Source: a virus
IMG/VR virus record: IMGVR_UViG_3300027759_000021
Coordinates: 1-34,970 of that record
DNA: 34,970 nt
Direction: 5' to 3' (one strand)
Part shown: positions 30,417 through 34,970 of the stretch, in pieces
Layout: each line of letters begins with the position of its first letter
Position numbering within the stretch: position 1 is the stretch's first letter
The notes under the pieces: generated by a model
The model's input: the letters and a program-made list of their open reading frames with translations, nothing else
Databases searched by the model: none
What the model was told of the DNA's origin: nothing
Translations under genes and position numbers: made by a program

Positions 30417-30766
30417 AACTTAGTTCAGCTATTATCCGCAATTTGTATAGTGCAATTTATTGCATGAAACCTTTTTGCACCTACAAAAATATGCCATTGC
30501 CAGAAGAAATTAACTTTATTGTAGATAAAGGTGAGGATATGGGGACTTATTTATACGACCCAGGCAATGATGATTGGGAACATACTATTACTATTTCTGA
30601 GGTTCGTTGTGGCACTTTAGATACAGTTCTCAAGGTGCTTCTGCATGAGTGTATTCACATGAGTAGACATAAAAGTTCTCGTTGGACTCACCACGACAAA
30701 GAATTTCGCAAAAGGGCGCACCGCATTTGGTCTGAAATTGGTTTCGTAGACCCTTTGGAGTTGTAA
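30413..30766 (+). CDS. SprT-like zinc metallopeptidase domain protein
   Basis: A 117-residue protein starting at GTG (30413). The active-site helix is VLLHECIHMSRH (75-86) with HExxH as HECIH (78-82), and a downstream HHDKEFRKRAHRIW (93-106) that probably supplies the third zinc ligand, as in SprT/Spartan proteins. Family members degrade DNA-bound proteins or cross-links. Here it is coupled to a DNA exonuclease, fitting a role in clearing protein-blocked DNA ends. No separate DNA-binding tail is present. Confidence 0.8.
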   Translation: MKLSSAIIRNLYSAIYCMKPFCTYKNMPLPEEINFIVDKGEDMGTYLYDPGNDDWEHTITISEVRCGTLDTVLKVLLHECIHMSRHKSSRWTHHDKEFRKRAHRIWSEIGFVDPLEL

Positions 30767-30786
30767 CCTATAAGTATTGATTTCCT

Positions 30787-30810
30787 ATACATATTAATAT
30801 TTATATGTAT
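30787..30810. terminator. AT-rich inverted repeat between convergent genes
   Basis: ATACATAT (30787-30794) and ATATGTAT (30803-30810) are perfect 8-bp arms around TAATATTT. It lies 20 nt after the SprT stop and 24 nt before the end of the convergent leftward gene, so a bidirectional weak terminator is plausible despite the low GC. A protein-binding site or DNA-unwinding element is the alternative. Confidence 0.45.
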
Positions 30811-30834
30811 AAATTTATTAAAAATTTATGCACT

Positions 30835-30915
30835 TTAAAATTGTAAGCCTATCCATACTGCCAAAGCTGGCAATAAAATTACTAATATACCAAAAGCAAG
30901 TAATATGTCATTCAT
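30835..30915 (-). CDS. 26-residue transmembrane peptide
   Basis: ATG (30913-30915) to TAA (30835-30837). The product is MNDILLAFGILVILLPALAV then WIGLQF, essentially one membrane helix. GGAAGG lies 8 bases upstream of the start on the minus strand, a good ribosome site. It follows the Ref-like nuclease gene by 33 nt and is the last leftward frame before the convergent repeat. Very small size makes it uncertain; the good ribosome site and clean TM composition support translation. Confidence 0.5.
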   Translation of the reverse strand: MNDILLAFGILVILLPALAVWIGLQF

Positions 30916-30948
30916 TAACTTTGCCTTCCAAATTTAATTGGTTTATTG

Positions 30949-31236
30949 CTAAAACTCTTTTCCAAGTCTTTTATTTTGTCGTTCCAGCAACTCCTCACAG
31001 GATATTCCCCATTTTTTTTCAAAACCATTGACACCCATTCGGTGAATACTATCGTTTCCGTTCCTATGATGCTCAGGGCATAGTGCAAGCACAGGGGATG
31101 CAGACCGAACATTTCCATGTCTGCGTACATGATGGAGTTCTGCTTCTGTGCCTTCAAACCCAAGGATTTCGGAGCATAAAATACATCCGAGTTCTGCAAT
31201 CTTGTTAAGGCGCTTCTTTTCATGTTTTGTAGCCAT
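30949..31236 (-). CDS. Ref-like HNH endonuclease (RecA-dependent nuclease family)
   Basis: A 95-residue protein with C18-x2-C21, AELHHVRRHGNVR (32-44, H35 H36), LALCPEHHRNG (50-60, C53, H56, H57) and SIHRMGVNGFEKKWGIS (63-79). These match the core of P1 Ref, an HNH nuclease that cuts RecA-bound displaced strands, and of related phage recombination nucleases. It is compact and lacks the long basic N-terminus of P1 Ref. It overlaps the PD-(D/E)XK gene by 17 nt, forming a recombination pair. Confidence 0.85.
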   Translation of the reverse strand: MATKHEKKRLNKIAELGCILCSEILGFEGTEAELHHVRRHGNVRSASPVLALCPEHHRNGNDSIHRMGVNGFEKKWGISCEELLERQNKRLGKEF

Positions 31237-31585
31237 TAGCTAATTCGTACCATAGTCTATACCACTCCTTAAAAGACTCAAACCCCATACCGCATTTAAA
31301 AGGCTTGCCGTCTTGTGTATATTGCCAATACTCTTGGATGTTTGTGCCGTTATCTGTATCTCCTATGATAACAACAACCATAAATTTAGAATTAGCTGCC
31401 AATGCTTGTAATAGGCGCTTTTGGCCCTCACTCATCTTTTCTCCAGGTCTTTTCCATTCTAGGATTAAAAAGTGACCATTGCGTTCTGCTATGCCATCTA
31501 CATTACTTGGTACAAACGCAGGATTGTCAGGTATTAGACCTTTAAAATCACCATAATCTGTATGCGTGGCAAACATATTACGCAT
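31220..31585 (-). CDS. PD-(D/E)XK-like nuclease
   Basis: A 121-residue protein from ATG 31585. Catalytic-looking residues are D30 (SNVDGIAE) and E43-x-K45 (ILEWKRPG) followed by MSEGQKRLLQAL with Q55, in the order typical of small PD-(D/E)XK nucleases and resolvases. The C-terminal part (MVVVIIGDTDNG; FESFKEWYRLWYELANG) completes an alpha/beta fold. A TTG at 31597 is possible, but the ATG overlapping the previous stop (TGATG) is preferred. It may resolve junctions or trim DNA. Confidence 0.76.
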   Translation of the reverse strand: MRNMFATHTDYGDFKGLIPDNPAFVPSNVDGIAERNGHFLILEWKRPGEKMSEGQKRLLQALAANSKFMVVVIIGDTDNGTNIQEYWQYTQDGKPFKCGMGFESFKEWYRLWYELANGYKT

Positions 31586-31761
31586 CAAGGTAGCCAAGTT
31601 TTCCTCACTTGGTCATAAGTAGCAAACTCTAGCTTAATAGTTTCTTCTGCTAAGTCATGGGCTATTTTGGTAGCCGTTTCGTATTGCTGTTTAAGCGTAG
31701 CATTGTGGTAACACTTTAGTAGTTTTTGTATACGCAGGTAGTTTTGTGAATAGTCGTTCAT
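31585..31761 (-). CDS. Hypothetical 58-residue helical protein
   Basis: Starts ATG at 31759-31761 and ends TGA at 31585-31587. Product: MNDYSQNYLRIQKLLKCYHN then ATLKQQYETATKIAHDLAEE and ETIKLEFATYDQVRKTWLP. It is almost entirely helical and charged. The ATG overlaps the previous gene's stop (ATGA) and its own stop overlaps the next start (TGATG), so translational coupling on both sides supports it as real. Function unknown; similar small helical proteins sit between phage replication genes. Confidence 0.62.
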   Translation of the reverse strand: MNDYSQNYLRIQKLLKCYHNATLKQQYETATKIAHDLAEETIKLEFATYDQVRKTWLP

Positions 31762-32087
31762 CGTGTGTATTTCTCAATTTGTCGGTTATTAGCTTGTTCT
31801 GTGCGCCAAGTTTCCCATTTAATTTTAATAAGTTCTAAAGCACCTTTTTCAAGTTTTGCATTTTTGGTCGCCAAGACAACGGCTTTACATACCTCGCCAA
31901 AAGCATCTGACGCAGTTGCTTCCATCTCTTTTGCCCCAAGACTACTCGCCTGTGACTTAAGCATCTCATTAGCTTTGATAATTGGTTTAAGCATCTCGAC
32001 CTCAGAGAGTTGCGCTTCCGCATCCGCAAGTTTCTTGTATTGCACCTCAAATTCATCCGTAAGGTCATAAGGGTTAAATTCTTTCAT
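31758..32087 (-). CDS. Hypothetical coiled-coil protein
   Basis: A 109-residue protein starting MKEFNPYDLTDEFEVQYKKL, with heptad-like helices (ADAEAQLSEVEMLKPIIKAN) and MLKSQASSLGAKEMEATASD. The end is IKIKWETWRTEQANNRQIEK. It overlaps the methyltransferase stop and the downstream gene start by 4 nt each (ATGA). It may be a small DNA-metabolism accessory protein. No domain is recognised. Confidence 0.65.
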   Translation of the reverse strand: MKEFNPYDLTDEFEVQYKKLADAEAQLSEVEMLKPIIKANEMLKSQASSLGAKEMEATASDAFGEVCKAVVLATKNAKLEKGALELIKIKWETWRTEQANNRQIEKYTR

Positions 32088-32701
32088 AAGTTACCCCATT
32101 GTTGGGCCATAGCATCAGCAATTCCTTGAAAAGTTTTGTTGCGGATTTTTTTAATTTCGGGAGTGTTGTAACCAATCTTTTTACCATTGGCATCAGCAAC
32201 ATCATGCGACCATGTTGGCATTTTTTTGCCTGTTTTGCTTATATAAAAATTGCCTTTATTAACAACTTTTGTATGTTGCAATGGTGGTAAATTTTTAAGC
32301 CATAAACAAGTAGTTTTTTGCGCTTCATGCCCAAAATGCCACGGCTGAATAATTTGATTAGGTTTGCGGTAAATTGATGACATTATGCCAACTGGGTTTT
32401 CTACGGCAATTCTAGGTATATCAGCATTAACAACTTTTAAAAAGAAATCTATACCTTGCTGTTGCCGACCATCAGCCCTTTTTTGTGCAAAATGTTTAGC
32501 ACCGCTAACAGCTAAATGGGTGCATGGTGGAAACGCAATCATCATATCCCAGCCGTCATTAATAATGTCAAACATATCCCCTTGGTAATGTGGCCCTGGC
32601 ACATCTGTTGGTTCAATATCACAACTCATAGCTTCGTGCCCCCCCCTAATGAAAGCATCACGCACCGTACCGCTAAACTCACAAGCTACTAATACTTTCA
32701 T
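32084..32701 (-). CDS. C5 cytosine-type DNA methyltransferase-like protein
   Basis: A 205-residue protein. SAM-binding motif I is LVACEFSGTVRDAF (4-17), the catalytic PPC loop is AFPPCTHLAVSG (56-67, C60), and the ENP motif is AVENPVGIMS (99-108). These are the core motifs of the C5-methyltransferase superfamily. The protein is shorter than usual (300-400 residues) and lacks an obvious target-recognition region, so DNA specificity is uncertain; it could modify nucleotides or be an orphan enzyme that protects phage DNA. It overlaps neighbours by 4 nt on both sides. Confidence 0.8.
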   Translation of the reverse strand: MKVLVACEFSGTVRDAFIRGGHEAMSCDIEPTDVPGPHYQGDMFDIINDGWDMMIAFPPCTHLAVSGAKHFAQKRADGRQQQGIDFFLKVVNADIPRIAVENPVGIMSSIYRKPNQIIQPWHFGHEAQKTTCLWLKNLPPLQHTKVVNKGNFYISKTGKKMPTWSHDVADANGKKIGYNTPEIKKIRNKTFQGIADAMAQQWGNL

Positions 32702-32847
32702 TTAAGGTTCATCCATAGACCAACTTGTGCGGCAGCATATCCTAACCAAATAAAAGCATTGCTAGTTGACCCTTTAAAGTATTGCGCTAGGCCGACCACT
32801 AAATACCCAAGCCCTGTTGCTGCGACAATGTATTTTTCAATATCCAT
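32698..32847 (-). CDS. Small two-TM membrane protein
   Basis: Encodes 49 residues from ATG (32845-32847) to TGA (32698-32700). The product MDIEKYIVAATGLGYLVVGL then AQYFKGSTSNAFIWLGYAAA and AQVGLWMNLK contains two hydrophobic helices separated by a short polar turn. GGGGAAA precedes the start. It overlaps the methyltransferase start (ATGA) and sits inside the last 49 nt of the upstream gene. A membrane role (exclusion or lysis timing) is possible but unproven. Confidence 0.62.
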   Translation of the reverse strand: MDIEKYIVAATGLGYLVVGLAQYFKGSTSNAFIWLGYAAAQVGLWMNLK

Positions 32848-33017
32848 TTTCCCCATTCTCCCCTGTTACCTAATGCGTATTGTTGTTGATAATCCGCAAA
32901 ATATTGATGTAAAACTTCTTTGTCAATAATGTAATTTCTAAACCAAGCCAATCCTTTTTTATGTCGTAAATAACACAAATACCTTACTGCACATTCATGT
33001 TTAGTTTTCTCATGCAT
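32799..33017 (-). CDS. Hypothetical 72-residue protein
   Basis: Starts MHEKTKHECAVRYLCYLRHK and continues AWFRNYIIDKEVLHQYFADY and YALGNRGEWGKWILKNTLSQ. The 'HECAVRYL ... RGEWGKWIL' pattern resembles a small phage protein family often found next to replication genes (DUF7696-like), but I hold this weakly. It overlaps the O-like replication gene by 34 nt and the two-TM gene by 49 nt, unusually deep overlaps for this window. All three frames have plausible starts, so dense coding is more likely than a false call. Confidence 0.58.
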   Translation of the reverse strand: MHEKTKHECAVRYLCYLRHKKGLAWFRNYIIDKEVLHQYFADYQQQYALGNRGEWGKWILKNTLSQQQGLGI

Positions 33018-33355
33018 TTCTGTTTAAGGCTGTCGTATGAGTCATAACCAGTACCCAAGAGTCCAAGTTCTTTAGCTTTAGCTTCAATTCCTTCATTGCT
33101 AAACATCCATCGTTTGTCAATTTTTTCTTTCTTGGGTTCTATTACTATTTCATCTTCCCATCTTTCACCATTTAACCAGGTAGCTGGATAGGGGATAAAT
33201 TCTAACTCAACTTCTTTTGCTTTCCAGTATTGGCAATGTGTGTCAATAGCTTTTGCAGCCATAAGTTGTTGCTCTGCGGACAATTTTGCCCAGGCTTTTC
33301 TTGCAGTTGCTTTAGCAATTTTTCGTGGATATAAAGACCAGAATTCATCAAACAT
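32984..33355 (-). CDS. Phage replication protein, C-terminal O-like domain
   Basis: A 123-residue protein beginning MFDEFWSLYPRKIAKATARK with AWAKLSAEQQ and later EFIPYPATWLNGERWEDE (51-68). The 'FxxFWxxYPxKxxKxxARKAW ... FIPxPATWLNxxRWxD' pattern is the typical C-terminal part of phage replication proteins of the O/DnaT-like type that recruit the host helicase. Here the protein consists almost only of this domain, without the N-terminal winged helix that binds the origin. It therefore needs another origin-binding factor or the host's DnaA. Gene order places it first in the leftward replication block after two small genes. Confidence 0.76.
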   Translation of the reverse strand: MFDEFWSLYPRKIAKATARKAWAKLSAEQQLMAAKAIDTHCQYWKAKEVELEFIPYPATWLNGERWEDEIVIEPKKEKIDKRWMFSNEGIEAKAKELGLLGTGYDSYDSLKQKCMRKLNMNVQ

Positions 33356-33364
33356 TCTCCTCTC

Positions 33365-33676
33365 CTACTGCATTACCCTAGGGGACATTGGTGTTGGTGG
33401 GCTAGGCGGTACTGTATAGCCTGTATTACCAACAACGCTTTGTGTGTAACCATTTGGTGTCGTAATTACGACTTGGTTAGGATATATTGTAGCAGTCTGA
33501 GTGGTGTAACCCATTGGGTTTACAAACTGTGCGGTGTTGCCGTTGATTTGTATTGTTCCAAAGTTATAACCTCTTGCATCGGTCATTTGTACTTGTTGCG
33601 CTTTAGATGGTATTGCGTATGCAAACATTCCACCAAGTAAAGCACCTAATAAACAACTACCTATAAAGTCTTTCAT
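33365..33676 (-). CDS. Secreted/periplasmic small protein with signal peptide
   Basis: A 103-residue protein from ATG at 33674-33676, chosen because GGGGAGA lies just upstream; an in-frame ATG at 33691 overlaps that ribosome site. Residues 1-26 (MKDFIGSCLLGALLGGMFAY then AIPSKA) form a signal peptide with an Ala cleavage site before QQVQ. The mature part is beta-rich repeats (RGYNFGTIQINGNTAQFVNP; YTTQTATIYPNQVVITTPNG) and a Pro-rich tail (PPSPPTPMSPRVMQ). A periplasmic role in a phage early block, such as exclusion of other phages, is an inference. Coupled to the next gene by ATGA. Confidence 0.68.
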   Translation of the reverse strand: MKDFIGSCLLGALLGGMFAYAIPSKAQQVQMTDARGYNFGTIQINGNTAQFVNPMGYTTQTATIYPNQVVITTPNGYTQSVVGNTGYTVPPSPPTPMSPRVMQ

Positions 33677-33840
33677 TCTGCTTCTCCCCATATGCCTATT
33701 TCAGAAATGTGAGTTACTTTTAAAAGTAATAACTCAGGTTGTTTTGTCAAAAGATTTGCTAAATATTCAATTTGCTCAGACGGTGTAACACCATCAGGTA
33801 AATCAAATAAAAGAATGGTTTCGTATTGTATTTGTGGCAT
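33673..33840 (-). CDS. Hypothetical 55-residue protein
   Basis: Starts ATG (33838-33840) and ends TGA (33673-33675), overlapping the signal-peptide gene start by 4 nt. Product: MPQIQYETILLFDLPDGVTP then SEQIEYLANLLTKQPELLLL and KVTHISEIGIWGEAE. The alternating strands and helices suggest a small folded domain. No family recognised. Coupling by ATGA is the best support. Confidence 0.6.
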   Translation of the reverse strand: MPQIQYETILLFDLPDGVTPSEQIEYLANLLTKQPELLLLKVTHISEIGIWGEAE

Positions 33841-33850
33841 TTATGCTACC

Positions 33851-34000
33851 TCAATAATTGCCAGGTGTGCAATTTTTTGCATCATCTTTGGCAGAAGTTA
33901 AAGTAGCAAAAGTTCTTTGTGATATAACTTTGCCATTAAGTTTTACTACTAACAAATAGCCACCGGTGTGGCCTTTGCCTTTGTAAATGTAAGCTGTCAT
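33851..34000 (-). CDS. Hypothetical 49-residue protein, first gene of the replication block
   Basis: Starts ATG at 33998-34000 with AAGGGG 7 bases upstream and ends TGA at 33851-33853. The product MTAYIYKGKGHTGGYLLVVK then LNGKVISQRTFATLTSAKDD and AKNCTPGNY looks like a compact beta domain. It is the first leftward gene after the non-coding region 34001-34470, so its promoter and leader lie there. No function recognised. Confidence 0.65.
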   Translation of the reverse strand: MTAYIYKGKGHTGGYLLVVKLNGKVISQRTFATLTSAKDDAKNCTPGNY

Positions 34001-34470
34001 TTAAATTCCCCTTTAAATGTTTACTCGTTAGTGAGTAATACCAGTTTCCTACTTTTTTATTAATCTGTATATTAGGATTTTCCCTTAGTTGCAAATTTAC
34101 AACATAGTTTGACCAAGGGTGATAGGGAACTATCAGCCGACCCAATGTCTATGACATCTAGTCCTTCACTAAGATAATGGTCATTCGATGGAGAGTTTGT
34201 ATCACCCGAGTCCTCTCCGTCTTGTGTAGTCGCCATTTAACGCTACGAGGCTTGCAATGGGGTTGTCACCAGCCTATCTTTTCTTCCACGCCACCGATTT
34301 AGGTGCTTAGTACGCCTAGAGTGCGGCAGAAATAGAAAAACCCCTAAAAGGTAATCTCTAAGGTGAAGTTGCTTAAAAAATGCGCCTTGAACATTTATTA
34401 AACACTCAGAAACTACCCTTTAAGGGTCTAGGCATTTTTACAACAGACTTCACTCTGCACAATAATTGTA
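34001..34470. other. 470-bp intergenic region, GC-richer and rich in hairpins
   Basis: This stretch between DUF5672 (leftward, ends 34471) and the first replication-block gene (starts 34000) has no ribosome-site-supported gene. The segment 34112-34330 is visibly richer in G and C than its surroundings and holds several hairpins (separate entry). AT-rich flanks (34043-34080; 34370-34410) could hold promoters; none matches consensus well. A perfect 13-bp palindrome ACCCTTTAAGGGT is at 34415-34427, with an imperfect relative ACCCCTAAAAGGT at 34340-34352, 75 bp apart. Confidence 0.6.
34112..34330. ncRNA. Candidate structured non-coding RNA (hairpin cluster)
   Basis: Successive hairpins are TGATAG-GGAA-CTATCA (34120-34135), ATGTC-TAT-GACAT (34145-34157), GGAGAG/CTCTCC (34190-34195 with 34213-34218) and AGGCT+TGCAA paired with TTG(t)CA+AGCCT (34248-34275). 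Two weaker stems are CACC/GGTG (34292-34304) and AGGTG/CGCCT (34301-34317); they share bases, so only one can form at a time. The first loop is a GNRA tetraloop if read on the plus strand. An alternative is a 54-residue minus-strand frame (34072-34236) without ribosome site. Orientation and function are unknown. Confidence 0.45.
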
Positions 34471-34970
34471 CTACAAATATTTGCCCATGTGAAAATCTCC
34501 ATGAAAGCCAAAAGTTGCTAAATTGCTAAGTTCTCTTTCGTAGCTAAAATACCTTGCTAGTTCTTCTGGCGCAAATTTAACCCCATTGCTAACCAAATAG
34601 TCCCTGTTTACATGGCAAATAAGGTCATCTTCATTAAGGTTTTTATAAATAAATTTGGGAGTGTCGCATAATTGCAACAACTTCTTGCTTCTAAGGGAAA
34701 ACCCTCCATTACCTACACGCAACCCTTCAGGATGCCAAGGCCAGACTGCACCTATGTAATCGTAGTCTAAAAATTTGGGCTTCCAAGCGCTTGCGTCAAT
34801 TACCCAACCATCCCATTGGACCATTAAAACAAAGTCGGTGTGGATGTATTTATGCAGTTCTTGAAGGACAAATTTGCTATACGCTTGCCGACTGTTAATG
34901 CTCATGTGGTCAATAAACAATTCACCACCAAATTGAATATGTCTTTTGCTTCTTTCTATGGCTTTTTTGG
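34471..34970 (-). CDS. DUF5672 glycosyltransferase-like protein, main part (continues at window start)
   Basis: This part encodes LFIDHMSINSRQAYSKFVLQ, HTDFVLMVQWDGWVIDASAW (the 'VLMVQWDG' hallmark), YDYIGAVWPWHPEGLRVGNG and GFSLRSKKLLQLCDT, ending GFHGDFHMGKYL before TAG at 34471-34473. These are the core motifs of DUF5672; the 'QWDGW' and 'GNGGFSLRSKK' motifs match GT-A-like sugar transferases. A TTG at 34918-34920 should not be taken as the start: the frame runs through the right end and, once circularised, begins at ATG 195-197. It completes the leftward operon HTH - PAPS reductase-like - DUF5672. Confidence 0.88.
   Translation of the reverse strand, partial: KKAIERSKRHIQFGGELFIDHMSINSRQAYSKFVLQELHKYIHTDFVLMVQWDGWVIDASAWKPKFLDYDYIGAVWPWHPEGLRVGNGGFSLRSKKLLQLCDTPKFIYKNLNEDDLICHVNRDYLVSNGVKFAPEELARYFSYERELSNLATFGFHGDFHMGKYL
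34844..34970. repeat. Terminal direct repeat, right copy
   Basis: These bases are identical to positions 1-127. Removing one copy gives a circle of 34,843 bp and an intact DUF5672 gene. See the left copy for interpretation. Confidence 0.93.

Noticed and set aside
30828-31031. 67-codon plus-strand frame
   Set aside because: Antisense to the end of the Ref-like HNH gene and the TM peptide; no ribosome site and no domain.
33936-34145. 69-codon minus-strand frame starting MGRLIVPYHPW
   Set aside because: It runs through the AAGGGG ribosome site and start of the gene at 33851-34000 in another frame and has no ribosome site of its own.
34072-34236. 54-residue minus-strand frame starting MATTQDGEDSGD
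   Set aside because: No ribosome site, and it overlaps several strong hairpins; kept only as the alternative to the ncRNA candidate.
34112-34330. Group I intron or tRNA hidden in the hairpin cluster
   Set aside because: Some short motifs resemble intron or tRNA pieces, but the conserved intron core pairing and a cloverleaf with T-arm could not be built.
34918-34920. TTG start for the DUF5672 gene
   Set aside because: The frame stays open through the terminal repeat with family-like sequence and reaches an ATG at 195-197 once the ends are joined.

Overview
The window is the complete or near-complete genome of a tailed bacteriophage of podovirus-like (short-tailed) architecture, assembled as a circle. 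The first 127 bases are repeated exactly as the last 127, so the unique length is about 34,843 bp and one gene (a DUF5672 glycosyltransferase-like protein) is cut by the window ends. The podovirus reading rests on a P22/T7-like head-to-tail set: terminase, large portal, scaffold, major capsid protein, adaptor, a large tail-hub/stabilisation-type protein, Gly/Ala-rich ejection-type proteins and fibres. There is no tape measure, sheath or baseplate. I see no integrase, tRNA or DNA polymerase. The DNA is AT-rich. The host is probably Gram-negative, because the phage carries a GH108 muramidase, a 3TM holin and heptosyltransferase-like glycosyltransferases. The exact host cannot be read from the sequence.

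Layout. (1) 1288-1397 is a divergent control region with two palindromes. Leftward lie a small HTH regulator, a PP-loop PAPS-reductase-like protein and DUF5672 (which wraps around the origin of coordinates). Rightward (+) lie a recombination operon (ERF annealing protein, small proteins, PD-(D/E)XK exonuclease), then about 430 bp of non-coding DNA dense in inverted repeats (3238-3671), then five small genes. (2) 4495-29623 is one long minus-strand operon. In transcription order it holds VRR-NUC nuclease, Dps-like DUF5856, glycosyltransferase, small and large terminase, portal, a fibre block, a glycosyltransferase, scaffold, major capsid, a small decoration-like protein, adaptor, tail-hub protein, GNAT-like protein, ejection-type proteins, a Gly-rich tail fibre, holin and endolysin. 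Two hairpins flank the capsid/decoration genes and probably set expression levels. (3) 29670-30766 is a short plus-strand operon with a DnaQ-like exonuclease and a SprT-like metalloprotease. (4) 30835-34000 is a minus-strand early/replication block with an O-like replication protein, C5-methyltransferase-like protein, PD-(D/E)XK nuclease, Ref-like HNH nuclease and many tiny overlapping genes. (5) 34001-34470 is mostly non-coding, richer in GC than its surroundings, and contains a string of hairpins.

Working together, the early genes appear to supply initiation and recombination functions (O-like protein, ERF plus exonuclease, several nucleases) while relying on the host replisome. DNA or nucleotide modification may come from the PP-loop protein and the methyltransferase, and surface modification from three glycosyltransferase-like proteins. 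The most unusual signals are the structured non-coding region 3238-3671, the hairpin cluster at 34112-34330, two genes that seem to start at ATT codons (GNAT-like at 12126, glycosyltransferase at 19202), and a fibre block between portal and scaffold that contains a protein with an internally duplicated binding module.
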